Of a DNA stretch of 64,000 nt, positions 43,154 through 53,131 are shown in pieces. Numbering within the stretch: position 1 is the stretch's first letter; every line of letters begins with the position of its first letter. Origin of the DNA: Kocuria sp. cx-455 (lineage in GTDB: Bacteria > Actinomycetota > Actinomycetes > Actinomycetales > Micrococcaceae); contig NZ_JACXBS010000006.1 in assembly GCF_014698015.1 (NCBI RefSeq), positions 124,001 through 188,000 of the forward strand. Direction: 5' to 3'. Both the position numbers and the translations under genes were made by a program. Under the pieces are notes generated by a model. The model saw only the letters and a list, made by a program, of their open reading frames with translations. It did not search any database and was not told where the DNA came from.

Positions 43154-44764
43154 ATGGCACACATGAATTCGAACACCTCCGTCCAGCACACCGTGGTGAT
43201 TGGTGCAGGAACAGCAGGATCCATCGTCGCGGGGCGCTTGGCCGCGGCCGGCCACACCGTGACTCTTCTGGAGGCGGGTGGACAGGACACCAACCCCGCC
43301 ATTGCCGAACTCCCCCGCCTGGGCGAGCTCTGGCACAGCGCCGAGGACTGGGATTACTTCACCGTTGCGCAAGAACACGCCTCCGGCCGGGTCATCCACT
43401 GGCCACGGGGCCGCGTCCTGGGCGGCTCGCACGCTTTGAACGCGTCCATCTGGGTTCGCGGCAACCCGCTCGACTACGACGACTGGGCCGCCGCGGGTTG
43501 CGACGGATGGTCGTGGAGCGACGTCGGCCCCGTTTTCGAGACCTTGGAAAAGTACGACGGCGCCGCGTCGCACCAAAATCTCAACCCGCGCGGCAAGGAC
43601 GGACCAATTCCTGTGGTGGGTGACTACGAGCGCAGCCCCATCTTCGAGTCGATCATTGCCGCGGCGGAGGCCGTGGGTGTGCAGTTCAATCCCGATTACA
43701 ACGGGGACCAGCAGGAAGGAGTTTCTTACGAGCAGCTCACCATCCGGAACGCGAAACGCTGCACCACGTACACGTCGTATGTGAAACCGCTGGTCGAAGG
43801 CGGCCAGATCACAGTGCGCACGGGCGCGATCGTGGAGAAGTTACTGATCGAGGACGGCGAGGTGGTCGGTGTGGAACTGCACGCCGGGGACAACCGCGAG
43901 GTCGAGGGCGTGGAATCGGCTGACCCCGCGGCCACGGCAGCCGGATCCGGCGAGGTGATCCGAGCGGATCAGGTCATCCTGTGCGCAGGCGCCCTGGACA
44001 GCCCTAAAATTCTGATGCGTTCGGGCATCGGCCCGGCCGACCACCTGCGGGATGTGGGTATTGAACCGGTCGTGGACCTGCCCGGCGTGGGTGAGAACCT
44101 GCATGACCATCTGCTGCTGCCCGTGATTGCGGAAGCCACCGCCCGGACCATCGATCACCGGGTGGATGAGCAATCGGTGTCGCAAACGCACCTGTTCTGG
44201 CGCTCAGGCCCGGAGCAGGATCGCCCGGACACCCAACCCATCCACTTCTGCGTGCCCATGTACGACGACGACATGACCGGGCCCGCCAATGCCTTCACAC
44301 TGCACAGCGGGCTGGTCCGGCCATACTCGCGCGGAACCGTCCGTCTGACGGGACCCAGCAGCACGGATCCCGCCGAGTACGATCCGCAGATCTTCGCGGA
44401 TCCGCGGGACCGGGAATCCCTGCGAGCCTCGTTCCGCCAGGCCAGAGAGATGGTCAAGACCGCACCACTGGCCGAGGAGTGGGGAGCCCGAGAGATTTAC
44501 CCCGAATCCGACCTCACCACCGAGGAGGAGGAGAACGCCTACATGGACCGAGCGGTGACGACCTACCACCACCAAGTCGGCACCTGCAAAATGGGCACCG
44601 ATCCGATGGCGGTCGTGGATCCGGCAACCCTCAAGGTCCGCGGCGTGGAAGGGCTCCGCGTGATCGATGCGTCCATCATGCCGTTCGTGACCACGGGCAA
44701 CACGAATGCACCGTCCGCGATGATCGGCGAGAAGGGGGCCCGGATGCTGCTGGGTGAAAAGTAG
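43154..44764 (+). CDS. GMC-family FAD oxidoreductase (choline dehydrogenase-like)
   Basis: A 536-residue flavoprotein. Motifs: [23 protein letters not shown] fold near the N-terminus, [19 protein letters not shown] signature 1, [20 protein letters not shown] signature 2, and the C-terminal active site with [11 protein letters not shown] and [14 protein letters not shown]. It would oxidise an alcohol to an aldehyde or ketone; the alcohol is unknown. The ATG at 43154 or the one at 43163 may be used. It is followed by hairpin repeat A, and a LysR gene lies next to it convergently. Confidence 0.9.
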   Translation: MAHMNSNTSVQHTVVIGAGTAGSIVAGRLAAAGHTVTLLEAGGQDTNPAIAELPRLGELWHSAEDWDYFTVAQEHASGRVIHWPRGRVLGGSHALNASIWVRGNPLDYDDWAAAGCDGWSWSDVGPVFETLEKYDGAASHQNLNPRGKDGPIPVVGDYERSPIFESIIAAAEAVGVQFNPDYNGDQQEGVSYEQLTIRNAKRCTTYTSYVKPLVEGGQITVRTGAIVEKLLIEDGEVVGVELHAGDNREVEGVESADPAATAAGSGEVIRADQVILCAGALDSPKILMRSGIGPADHLRDVGIEPVVDLPGVGENLHDHLLLPVIAEATARTIDHRVDEQSVSQTHLFWRSGPEQDRPDTQPIHFCVPMYDDDMTGPANAFTLHSGLVRPYSRGTVRLTGPSSTDPAEYDPQIFADPRDRESLRASFRQAREMVKTAPLAEEWGAREIYPESDLTTEEEENAYMDRAVTTYHHQVGTCKMGTDPMAVVDPATLKVRGVEGLRVIDASIMPFVTTGNTNAPSAMIGEKGARMLLGEK

Positions 44765-44785
44765 GCCGCATCTCATGCCGCGCTA

Positions 44786-44861
44786 AAACCCCCGGACACA
44801 CCTCAGGGGCCGATGGAACCCTTCCCGTCACGGAAAGAGGTTCCACCGGCGCCTGAAGTGT
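44786..44861. repeat. Hairpin repeat copy A
   Basis: A 76-base unit starting AAACCCCCGGACACACCTCA, with only five differences from copy B at 48572-48647. Inner arms TGGAACC and GGTTCCA and outer arms CACCTCAGGGGC and GCGCCTGAAGTG can form a long imperfect stem. It starts 22 bases after the GMC gene stop and may act as a terminator between that gene and the convergent LysR gene. Confidence 0.85.
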
Positions 44862-44914
44862 TGATAACGGTTCTCTGCAGCCCTCACGAAGGAGTGTCAC
44901 TGGCGCCCACCGTT

Positions 44915-45859
44915 TCAGGCCGCTCCGTCGCGCAGCACCCGGATGGCTTCCACGACCTTGGGGGTCTCGCCGATGTTCTTCATGGTGGCCGCCACGATCC
45001 CGTTGTCGGGGAGCGGATCGGCAATCGGAACGGCCGCCAGCGGGCGCCCTTCGGGTGAGTAATCGGCCAAACCCATGCCCACCAGGATGCTCCAGGCAAG
45101 CCCCCTGCCCACCACGTTGCGCACCACGTTGACGCTGGGAGTGCTCCACCGGATGTTCTGTGCCAGCCCCACCCGTGCCAGAACGCCGGTCAGGATCTCG
45201 CGCACGGGGTTCACGTCCAGGAGTATTCCCGGTTGCCCACGCAACTCTTCCAAATGCACGACGTCGCGCCGGGCCAGCGGATGCGCCGCCGACACAATGA
45301 CTTTCGGTCTGGCCTGGTGCAACATGCGTACCGTAAGCTCCTCCGGATCCGGCGCGGTACCGGCAGAACGCACTCCCGAGCCGTGGGTCCAAAGGTGGGC
45401 CGCGAACAAGACGATCATGTCGCATTCGCCCACAGCGAGACGCTCCAGCAGTTGCGGCGAACCGCCCTCGGTGACGTTGAGTGCCACGTCCGGGAAGGAC
45501 GTGGAGAAGTGCTCCAACAGTAACGGGAATACCCACGGTGAGAGCGTGGTGAAACTACCCACGCGCAGGTCACCCCGCATCCGACCCACTTCTTGGTCCA
45601 CGGACTCGACGAAATGCCGCGAGTGCTTCAAAAGTTTCCGGGCCTTCTCCACAGCTACACGACCCGCGGCCGTCAACACCACACCCTTCGATCTGGTGCG
45701 GATGGTCAAAGGGGTGTCCACTAGGTGTTCCAGATCGTTCAGTGCCGAGGCGATGCCCGCGGTGGAGACGTGCGACGCATGTGCAGCGGCCGCGAGAGAG
45801 CCGTGATCGGCCACCGCGACCAGGTACTCCAGTTGCCGCAGCGTGACCTCACGTGACAA
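44915..45859 (-). CDS. LysR-family regulator
   Basis: A 314-residue regulator: winged helix-turn-helix at residues about 6-65 (LRQLEYLVAVADHGSLAAAAHASHVSTAG in two pieces), then a periplasmic-binding-like effector domain. The TTG start at 45859 has AAGGAG ahead, overlapping a perfect inverted repeat. It is divergent from the MBL hydrolase and MHS transporter operon and probably controls it, sensing its substrate or product. Confidence 0.9.
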   Translation of the reverse strand: MSREVTLRQLEYLVAVADHGSLAAAAHASHVSTAGIASALNDLEHLVDTPLTIRTRSKGVVLTAAGRVAVEKARKLLKHSRHFVESVDQEVGRMRGDLRVGSFTTLSPWVFPLLLEHFSTSFPDVALNVTEGGSPQLLERLAVGECDMIVLFAAHLWTHGSGVRSAGTAPDPEELTVRMLHQARPKVIVSAAHPLARRDVVHLEELRGQPGILLDVNPVREILTGVLARVGLAQNIRWSTPSVNVVRNVVGRGLAWSILVGMGLADYSPEGRPLAAVPIADPLPDNGIVAATMKNIGETPKVVEAIRVLRDGAA

Positions 45860-45867
45860 CGCAACTC

Positions 45868-45894
45868 CTTATAAAGAAATTCTGTATTTATAAG
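45868..45894. promoter_or_regulatory. Candidate LysR binding site
   Basis: A perfect inverted repeat CTTATAAA, 11 bases, TTTATAAG, in very AT-rich DNA directly against the LysR start and overlapping its ribosome site. It fits the dyad-with-N11 form of LysR boxes and would repress lysR and activate the divergent operon. Confidence 0.6.
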
Positions 45895-45978
45895 CCTAAT
45901 AAAAGCATTTTACACGTTGATGTGATGCGCATCATGCTAGAGGACAAGCCGTTGACCCTTCTCTTCAGGAACTTATCC

Positions 45979-47151
45979 ATGAACTCAGCCATGAACCCCC
46001 TAGCAGGACCGCGCGTTGTCACCCTGGGTGTGGCCGGTGGCCCCCGGATCTGGAATTCCCCGGATACGTGGGAAGCCGCGGGCAACTCCGAACTTCACGA
46101 TGCGCGGCGGGCGGGTATTGCCACAGCCGTGGTCGTGGCTGACCAGGTGTACCTGGTGGACGCCGGCCACTCCGTCTTTACGCAGCTGGCCCGAGCGGGA
46201 CTTCCCATGTCCAATGTTCGAGGAGTGTTCCTGACGCACCTGCACTCGGACCACACCATCGACCTGAACAACTTGTTGGTGTTCGGCCTCTTCGAGACGC
46301 CCCAGGTGCCCTGTGAACCCATTGCCATCATGGGTCCCGGAGACCGCGGCGCGCTTCCGCCCATCTCTCCCAGGGCAACCGTTGCCCCGATCCCAGTGGC
46401 TGCGCACCGCCCCACACCCGGTACCGCCGCGATGGTGGACGCGCTCATTGCAGCCCACGCGACAGATCTCAACGATCGCATCCTGGATGGCCTGCGGCCT
46501 TCGCCCACCGACGTCTTCCGGGCCACGGACATCTCCATTCCCGATGCCGTGGGGTACCACCCCAACGACAACCCCAGTCCGGACATGGAACCGTTCGAGA
46601 TCTATCGTGACGACGTCGTCACGGTCACCGCCACGCTCGTGGTGCATCCACCCATCGCACCTGCCTTCGCCTTCCGCTTCGACACCGCGCACGGCTCGGT
46701 CACCGTCTCCGGCGACACCCGCCCCAGCGAGAACTTGGTCCGATTGGCACGAGACACCGACCTACTGATGCACGAAGCCATTGATTTCGAGTGGGTCCAG
46801 CGACTTTACGGTGACAGCACGGACGATACTGCCAAGGCCTCCATCGATCACCACCACAAATCCCATACCTCGGCGGTACAAGCCGGAGAGCTCGCCACGC
46901 GGGCCGGGGCACGAGCCCTTCTGCTGCATCACCTGGTTCCCGGAAACACCCCCCACTCGGTGTGGTGCAGGGCTTCCGAGACCTTTGCCGGCCCCCTCCA
47001 CATCGCAAGGGACCTTGACTCCATTCCTTTCGGCCACGTGTATCCAGATGCCGAACCCGGAGCGAACCACAGCGGCCCGATCATCACCGCTGACCAACCT
47101 TCCCAAACCGGCGCGGCCGGTCGCGCACTTTTCCAGGAGACCAACTCATGA
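45979..47151 (+). CDS. MBL-fold metallo-hydrolase
   Basis: A 390-residue metallo-beta-lactamase fold enzyme with the metal motif HLHSDH (LTHLHSDHTIDLNNLL), an SGDTRPSENLV Asp ligand and a later HHLVPG histidine, like the RNase Z / arylsulfatase-type branch. The substrate is unknown. It has no clear signal peptide. The longest frame opens at 45853, but the ATG at 45979 has AGGA at good spacing. It is coupled to an MHS transporter gene by an ATGA overlap, which suggests hydrolysis of an imported compound. Confidence 0.87.
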   Translation: MNSAMNPLAGPRVVTLGVAGGPRIWNSPDTWEAAGNSELHDARRAGIATAVVVADQVYLVDAGHSVFTQLARAGLPMSNVRGVFLTHLHSDHTIDLNNLLVFGLFETPQVPCEPIAIMGPGDRGALPPISPRATVAPIPVAAHRPTPGTAAMVDALIAAHATDLNDRILDGLRPSPTDVFRATDISIPDAVGYHPNDNPSPDMEPFEIYRDDVVTVTATLVVHPPIAPAFAFRFDTAHGSVTVSGDTRPSENLVRLARDTDLLMHEAIDFEWVQRLYGDSTDDTAKASIDHHHKSHTSAVQAGELATRAGARALLLHHLVPGNTPHSVWCRASETFAGPLHIARDLDSIPFGHVYPDAEPGANHSGPIITADQPSQTGAAGRALFQETNS

Positions 47152-48533
47152 GCTACGGAGATCCCACGCCTCGACAGAACTTTCAGGGCGCGGCAACCAC
47201 AACCTCCTCCTCGACGGATGTGAAGGACGCACCCGCAATGCTTCCCCCGGAGGAGGGGTCTCTCAACACCAAGGAGATGCGTCGCATCCTGGCGTCAAGT
47301 TTCCTGGGGACGGCCATCGAGTTCTACGACTTCATTCTTTACGCCACCGCCGCGGCAGTCGTATTCTCGCAGGTCTTTTTCACCGTGGACTCCGCAGCTC
47401 TCGCAGCTTTCTTCTCGTTTGGAACCCTGGCCGCCGGCTACATCGCCCGCCCGCTGGGCGGCTTGGTGTTCGGGCACTTCGGGGACGTCCTGGGACGGAA
47501 GAAGGTCCTGGTCCTGGCCATGACCCTCATGGGTGTGGCCACGGTGGGTGTCGGCCTGCTCCCGACGACCGCCCAGATCGGTGTGGCTGCACCCATCCTG
47601 CTCGTGACCTTGCGCGTTATTCAGGGTCTGGCCGTTGGTGGTGAATGGGGCGGAGCCATGCTCGTGGCACTCGAACATGCACCGGGGGGCAAACGCGGTT
47701 TCGCGGCGAGCTTCGCGAACATGGGAGGCCCCGCCGGTGCCGTGATGGCCACCCTGGTCGTCTCGTTGTTCTCCACGCTCCCCGACGAGCAGTTCCTCTC
47801 ATGGGGCTGGCGCGTGCCGTTCTTGCTGTCCGTGATACTGCTGGGCGTGGGCCTGATCGTTCGCCTTCAGGTCTCCGAGACGCCGCTCTTCCAAAAGATG
47901 GAAGCCGAGGCCGAGCGCCGTCGTATCCCCGCATTGGAAGTCATCACCAAATACCCCAAGAACCTGGTGATAGGCATCATTGCCGGCCTGGGCGTGTACT
48001 CGGTGCAGGGGCTGATGACCGTGTGGGCCGTTTCCTACGTGATCGGCCACGGACTGGATCGGACTGAGGTGCTGAACTGGAAGGCCGTAGCGGCCACGAC
48101 CACCGTAATCATGGTGATCGTCTCGGCTCGCATGTCGGACCGTTTCGGACGTAAGCCGGTGATGCTAACGGGGGCCTTGCTCGGTGTGGTCCTGGCCTAT
48201 CCGATCATCGCACTCGTGGGCATGCACGAGATGTGGGCCTTCGCACTGGCCATCGTGCTGTCCAACGGAATTCTCCAGGGAATCGTCTTTGGACCGTTCG
48301 GTGCATTTTGCGCCGAGCTGTTCCCCACGCGGATCCGCTATACCGGCGCGTCCCTGGCTTACCAGTCGTCATCGACCTTCGGCGCCGGTTTCACACCCGC
48401 AATCGCCGCGTGGATTCTGTTGCAGACAAGCGGGCAAATCTGGGTGATCGGCGTCGTGTGGGCTGCAGTCCTTGCGCTCACGGGGGTTGCCATCCTGATG
48501 GCCAAAGAAGGACGCGGCAGGGACATCTCCTGA
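47148..48533 (+). CDS. MHS-family MFS transporter
   Basis: A 461-residue 12-segment symporter with a hydrophilic 45-residue N-terminus, AIEFYDFILYATAAAVV, RPLGGLVFGHFGDVLGRKKVL and GGEWGGAMLVALEHAP, all typical of the MHS group (ShiA/ProP-like). It overlaps the MBL hydrolase by four bases and shares the promoter facing LysR, so the pair probably imports and opens a lactone or ester. That role is inference. Hairpin repeat B follows 38 bases after its stop. Confidence 0.9.
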   Translation: MSYGDPTPRQNFQGAATTTSSSTDVKDAPAMLPPEEGSLNTKEMRRILASSFLGTAIEFYDFILYATAAAVVFSQVFFTVDSAALAAFFSFGTLAAGYIARPLGGLVFGHFGDVLGRKKVLVLAMTLMGVATVGVGLLPTTAQIGVAAPILLVTLRVIQGLAVGGEWGGAMLVALEHAPGGKRGFAASFANMGGPAGAVMATLVVSLFSTLPDEQFLSWGWRVPFLLSVILLGVGLIVRLQVSETPLFQKMEAEAERRRIPALEVITKYPKNLVIGIIAGLGVYSVQGLMTVWAVSYVIGHGLDRTEVLNWKAVAATTTVIMVIVSARMSDRFGRKPVMLTGALLGVVLAYPIIALVGMHEMWAFALAIVLSNGILQGIVFGPFGAFCAELFPTRIRYTGASLAYQSSSTFGAGFTPAIAAWILLQTSGQIWVIGVVWAAVLALTGVAILMAKEGRGRDIS

Positions 48534-48571
48534 GCCCAACGCTCCCTCGAGGTCCCGCCCGGGGACACTCG

Positions 48572-48647
48572 AAACCCCCGGACACACCTCAGGGGCCACT
48601 GGAACCCTTCCCATCACGGAAAGAGGTTCCACCGGCCCCTGAGGTGT
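48572..48647. repeat. Hairpin repeat copy B
   Basis: A 76-base unit nearly identical to copy A. The outer arms CACCTCAGGGGC and GCCCCTGAGGTG are perfect 12-bp complements, and the inner arms TGGAACC and GGTTCCA add seven. It lies between the stops of two convergent genes and probably ends transcription. Confidence 0.88.
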
Positions 48648-48695
48648 AGGTGGCGGCTCCAACGGCCCACCGCGTGCGCCCTCAGAAACCAGAAC

Positions 48696-49781
48696 CTACT
48701 GCACCGCCACCTTCGCGAACGGGTAGTCCGTGTAACCCCGGTGGTCACCGCCGTAGAAGGTCTTGCTGTTCGGCTCGTTGAGCTCCAAGCCCTCGCGCCA
48801 GCGCTCCACCAGGTCCGGGTTGGCGATGAGCGCGCGGCCCACCACTACGGCGTCGGCGATGTTGTCCTGCACGATGTGCTCCGCCTCTTCAAGGTCCGTG
48901 TGCTCGCTGAACCCGCTGTTGAGCATGAACGGACCGCCGAAGCGGGTGCGCAGATCCTGGACGAACGGGCTGTCGATGTCCTTGTACAACATGGACAAAT
49001 ACGCCAGGCCCAGGTCCTTGATGCCGTCGACCAGGACTTCGTACGTGGCCACGGCGTCCTCGTGGTCGGCCTCAACCGCGCCCTGCACGTTGTGCTGCGG
49101 GGAGATCCGGATGCCCACGCGATCAGCACCGATTTCCTCGGCCACCGCGCGCGTCACCTCGATCACGAAGCGCGCACGGTTCTGCGGGGAACCGCCGTAT
49201 TCATCGGTGCGCTGGTTGGATGCCGGGGTCAGGAACTGCTGCAACAGGTAGCCGTTGGCACTGTGCAGTTCCACACCGTCAACACCGGCGTCCACGGCGC
49301 GGCGGGCGGCGGCCACGAACTCATCGCGCACGCGCGGCAGGTCCTCGAGTTCCAGGGCACGCGGCTCCGGAGTATCGGCCTTACCACCCGGGATGTGAAT
49401 CGGCTGACCCGGCGCGATGGCACTGGGAGCTTCACCCTGCTGCCCGCCGGTCAACGCGGGGTGGACTAGACGTCCGGCATGCATGATTTGGATGAAGAAC
49501 AGCCCACCGCGCTCGTGTACGGCCTCGGCCACGCGACCCCAGCCGGCAGCCTGCTCATCCGTGGCCAGACCCGGCTCGTTCACGTAACCGCGGCTCACCA
49601 GCGTGGGGAACGTGCCCTCGGCAACGACCAGGCCGGCCGATGCACGCTGGGCGTAGTGCTCCACCATGATGTCCGTGGGCACGCCGTCCGCATCTGCCCG
49701 CATGCGGGTAAGCGGGGCCATCACCACGCGGTTGTTCAGTTCGTACTTGCCCACCGTCAGCGGGTCGAAAAGAGTAGTCAT
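48696..49781 (-). CDS. Old Yellow Enzyme family alkene reductase (NemA-like)
   Basis: A 361-residue FMN TIM barrel. Seen: LFDPLTVGKYELNNRVVMAPLTRMRA, IQIMHAGRLVHP, the substrate-anion pair in VELHSANGYLLQQFL (His and Asn), and the C-terminal DAVVVGRALIANPDLV. It reduces activated alkenes, quinones or nitro compounds with NAD(P)H. The ATG at 49781 has GGAAGG at six bases; a frame opens earlier without a site. It stands alone between repeat B and the amine cluster. Confidence 0.92.
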   Translation of the reverse strand: MTTLFDPLTVGKYELNNRVVMAPLTRMRADADGVPTDIMVEHYAQRASAGLVVAEGTFPTLVSRGYVNEPGLATDEQAAGWGRVAEAVHERGGLFFIQIMHAGRLVHPALTGGQQGEAPSAIAPGQPIHIPGGKADTPEPRALELEDLPRVRDEFVAAARRAVDAGVDGVELHSANGYLLQQFLTPASNQRTDEYGGSPQNRARFVIEVTRAVAEEIGADRVGIRISPQHNVQGAVEADHEDAVATYEVLVDGIKDLGLAYLSMLYKDIDSPFVQDLRTRFGGPFMLNSGFSEHTDLEEAEHIVQDNIADAVVVGRALIANPDLVERWREGLELNEPNSKTFYGGDHRGYTDYPFAKVAVQ

Positions 49782-49928
49782 ATGCATCCTTCCACGGTTC
49801 TCTCCGGGCCGCGGCAAATAGCCCGGATACTTTCCGTAGACAACAACGCAATGCGGCCCCGCGACATTCCAACGGCGCCGACCCTGGTGTTCATAGGCTG
49901 GCACCGGACCGAGCGGCGTCGGCGGCCC

Positions 49929-51335
49929 CTATCTGGAGATCACCTTGGGCGCGGCCACGGACTTGAGGCCCTCCACCCCGAACTCCAGGCCGTAACCGGA
50001 GCTCTTGATGCCGCCGAACGGCACACGCGGATCCACGGCCCCGTGCTTGTTGATCCACACCGTGCCGGCCTCGATTCGCTGCGCCACCTCGACCGCGGCG
50101 TCCGGGTCGGAGGACCACACCGAGGCGCCCAACCCCACGTCCAGGCCGTTGGCCATGGCGATGGCCTCGTCCACGTCCGAGTACTTGATGATCGGCAGTG
50201 CCGGACCGAATTGTTCCTCCGCCACCAGCGGATTGTCGTTGGGCAGGTCCGCGATCAACGTGGTCGGGTAGAAGTAGCCGGGCTGCTCGGGCCGCGGATC
50301 GCCGCCGATCAGCACCCGGCCACCGCCGTTCTTGGCGTCCTCCACGAGCCCGGCCACGATGTCGTACTGCTGCTTGTTCTGCAGCGGGCCCAGCACGTTC
50401 TGCTCCTCGAGCCCGTTACCCATGGGCATCTGCTGGGCCACCGAGACCAGGGCGTTGCACACGTCGTCGTAAACGTCCTCGTGGACGTAAAGGCGCTTGA
50501 GCGCCGCGCAGGTCTGGCCGGTGTTGATGAACGCACCCCAGAACAGGTCGCCGGCGATCTGCTGGGCGTCCACGTCGGGCAGCACCACGCCGGCGTCGTT
50601 GCCTCCCAGCTCCAGGGTCAAGCGAGCGAGTCCGTCCGCGGCGGAGCGCATGATGGCCTGGCCGGTCTTGGTGGAGCCGGTGAACATGATCTTGTCGATC
50701 CCGGTGTGCTCGGTCAGTGCCTGCCCGATCTCGCCACCGCCCGGGACCACGTGCAGCACGTTCTCCGGAAGCGCCTGATTGAGCACGTGAATGAGCCCCA
50801 GCACGGACAGCGGCGTGTACTCGGAGGGCTTGACCACCACGGTGTTACCCATGCGCAGGGACGCCGCGACCTGCCACACGGTGATCATCATGGGCCAGTT
50901 CCACGGGCCGATCGCACCCACCACACCCAGCGGCACGTAGTGCAGTTCGGCCTTGCCGGATTCATCATCCACGAGAACTTCCGGTTCCATGGGCGTGTCC
51001 GCATTGGCGCGCAGCCAGGCGGCGCACGCGCCCACCTCGAAGGCCGCGTTCGGGCCGTTCTTGATGGGCTTGCCCTGCTCACGGGAGAGCAGTTCCGCGA
51101 GCGCCTCGGCGTTGGCCTCCACCGCGTCCGCCGCGCGATGCAGGTACTCGGACCGCTTGGCGTGGCCCGACGCCGCCCACTCGGGTTGCGCGGCGCGGGC
51201 CGCCTCGATCGCCTGGTTCAGTTCGGCGACCGTGGACTCGTGGACCTTACCCACCGTCTCTCCCGTGGCCGGGTCGAGAATCTCGCGGCCGGAGGGATCT
51301 GCAATGGCTGACAACAGTTCTTGATACGTGCTCAC
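49929..51335 (-). CDS. NAD(P)-dependent aldehyde dehydrogenase of the amine cluster
   Basis: A 468-residue aldehyde dehydrogenase: GPWNWPMM (Asn), KPSEYTPLS, GSTKTGQAIM, general base Glu in LELGGNDAG, nucleophile Cys in NTGQTCAALK, and PFGGIKSSGYG near the end. It is divergent from an amine permease and amine oxidase and would oxidise the aldehyde made by the oxidase to an acid. The GTG at 51335 has AAGGAG ahead; an ATG at 51392 lacks a site. Its specificity could be phenylacetaldehyde-like or aliphatic. Confidence 0.9.
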   Translation of the reverse strand: MSTYQELLSAIADPSGREILDPATGETVGKVHESTVAELNQAIEAARAAQPEWAASGHAKRSEYLHRAADAVEANAEALAELLSREQGKPIKNGPNAAFEVGACAAWLRANADTPMEPEVLVDDESGKAELHYVPLGVVGAIGPWNWPMMITVWQVAASLRMGNTVVVKPSEYTPLSVLGLIHVLNQALPENVLHVVPGGGEIGQALTEHTGIDKIMFTGSTKTGQAIMRSAADGLARLTLELGGNDAGVVLPDVDAQQIAGDLFWGAFINTGQTCAALKRLYVHEDVYDDVCNALVSVAQQMPMGNGLEEQNVLGPLQNKQQYDIVAGLVEDAKNGGGRVLIGGDPRPEQPGYFYPTTLIADLPNDNPLVAEEQFGPALPIIKYSDVDEAIAMANGLDVGLGASVWSSDPDAAVEVAQRIEAGTVWINKHGAVDPRVPFGGIKSSGYGLEFGVEGLKSVAAPKVISR

Positions 51336-51606
51336 GGGTGCTCCTTGGGTGCCGGTGGTCCGCCAGCGGCTGGCGAAAGCCTGGTTCTGCATCCATTGTG
51401 TCTTGTGTCACGCCGCTCATGTTGTCTGCCCGTGCAACTGTTTTGCTCCTCGGCGCAGGCGAGGGTTCCCGACGGTCACGTCCCGACGCATCAGGCAGCA
51501 CCCCGCAGTCAATGACAAGTGCCCAGCACTCCTGAACAACGCCTTGTGAGTGTGAGCTGGCTAACAATGGGGTAAACCCGTTGAATCCTGCATCAGGAGG
51601 CTCACC
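51336..51606. promoter_or_regulatory. Divergent promoter region of the amine cluster
   Basis: The 271 bases between the divergent aldehyde dehydrogenase and permease genes hold a direct repeat TGTGTC, one base, TGTGTC (51397-51409). A CAAGTGCC near 51509 recurs ahead of the AraC regulator gene near 55532. Such repeats are typical of AraC-protein sites, but no experiment ties them to this regulator. Confidence 0.3.
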
Positions 51607-53097
51607 GTGCAGCAACCTACTCGCCTCGCGAGACGCCATCTGTCCACCACAGCCCTGGTGTTCATGATCATCGCCGCGTCAGCGCCCTTGACCGTCCTCG
51701 CGGGCGGAGTGCCGACCAGTTTCGCGGTATCCGGTCTTTTGGGAGTGCCCGTGGGTTATCTCATCCTGGGGCTCATCCTCGCCGTGTTCGCCGTTGGATA
51801 CGGTGCCATGAGTGGGCACGTCCAGAACGCCGGAGCGTTTTACGCCTACGTGGCCGAAGGTCTGGGAAACAGACAAGGCATCGCCGCGGCCATCCTGGCA
51901 TTGGTCTCCTACAACATGATGCAGGTCGGCCTGTATGGCCTGTTCGGTTTCTCACTGGCCACCCTGATCACCGGCCTGACCGGCATCACGGTTCCGTGGT
52001 GGCTGGCTGCGCTGGTCGGATGGGTGATTGTTGGTGCCTTGGGCGTCAACAGCGTGGACCTCTCCGCCAAGGTGCTCGGTGTCCTCGTCGCCCTTGAATT
52101 TCTCGTGGTTGGTGTGGTCTCCGTCCTGGCGCTCGTGGCCGCCCCGGAGGGCATCGGGACCCAAACCCTCGATCCCCAAAACTTCTTCACCCCCGGCATC
52201 GGGGTGCTCCTGGCCTTCGGAATCGCGGCATTCATGGGGTTCGAATCGGGCGCCATTTACTCCGAGGAAACCAAGAACCCCCGCAAGACCGTGGCCCGCG
52301 CGACCTACATCGCAGTGGCCGTGATTGCCGTGTTCTACATGTTTTCGTCCTGGGCGTTCTCCGTGGGTGTCGGGGCCTCGAACATCGTGTCCTCATCTCA
52401 AGAACTCGGACCGGACCTGGTGTTCGTGTGGCTTGCCGAACGCAGTACGCTGCTCGCCGACGTCGCGAACGTCCTTTTCATCACGAGCCTGCTCGCTGCC
52501 CTGGTCGCCTTCCACAACGGCGCCGCCCGGTACTTCTTCGCACTGGGCCGCACCGGGGTGCTTCCGAAAAAACTCGGGCTGACATCCCCTCGGACCGGAG
52601 CTCCGTTTGCCGGGTCCCTCGCCCAGTCGTGCGTGGCGATCGTTGTGATCGTGGTTTTCGCCATAGCCGGAGCAGGTTCACCGCTGGGAGATCTGTTCCC
52701 GGTTCTGACTCTGTTCACTTGGCTGACCAATGCCGCGGCCTTTGGTTTGGTGTTCCTTCTGGCCGTGACATCCATCGCGGTGGTGGCCTGGTTCTCTCGC
52801 AATCACCACGGACACGGTGTGGGCACTCGCGTGGTCGCGCCGGTGCTCTCAGCCCTCGGGCTGCTCACCGTGGCGGCCCTCATCCTTGTCAATTTCGATC
52901 TCATGATCGGAGCGGAGGGACCATCACCGCTGGTGGCCATCATGCCGGGCATCATCATCGGTGCCGGTGTTGTGGGACTGATCTGGGGTGAAGTGCTCAG
53001 ACGATCCCGCCCAAACGTGTACCGGGCCATGCAGCACGAGGACCAGATCCCCGAATCACAAGAACTACCCGTGGTCACCACCCGCCCTCATTCCTGA
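51607..53097 (+). CDS. APC-family amino acid/amine permease
   Basis: A 496-residue permease with 12 membrane segments. The first helix reads LVFMIIAASAPLTVLAGGVP, with the unwound substrate-binding motif, and the sixth contains FMGFESGAIYSEE, as in amino-acid and amine antiporters. It starts at a GTG with AGGAGG ahead and is followed 34 bases later by the flavin amine oxidase, so it probably imports the amine substrate. Confidence 0.9.
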   Translation: MQQPTRLARRHLSTTALVFMIIAASAPLTVLAGGVPTSFAVSGLLGVPVGYLILGLILAVFAVGYGAMSGHVQNAGAFYAYVAEGLGNRQGIAAAILALVSYNMMQVGLYGLFGFSLATLITGLTGITVPWWLAALVGWVIVGALGVNSVDLSAKVLGVLVALEFLVVGVVSVLALVAAPEGIGTQTLDPQNFFTPGIGVLLAFGIAAFMGFESGAIYSEETKNPRKTVARATYIAVAVIAVFYMFSSWAFSVGVGASNIVSSSQELGPDLVFVWLAERSTLLADVANVLFITSLLAALVAFHNGAARYFFALGRTGVLPKKLGLTSPRTGAPFAGSLAQSCVAIVVIVVFAIAGAGSPLGDLFPVLTLFTWLTNAAAFGLVFLLAVTSIAVVAWFSRNHHGHGVGTRVVAPVLSALGLLTVAALILVNFDLMIGAEGPSPLVAIMPGIIIGAGVVGLIWGEVLRRSRPNVYRAMQHEDQIPESQELPVVTTRPHS

Positions 53098-53131
53098 TTC
53101 GATCAACAACCCATTTTCCGGAGGAGTCACC

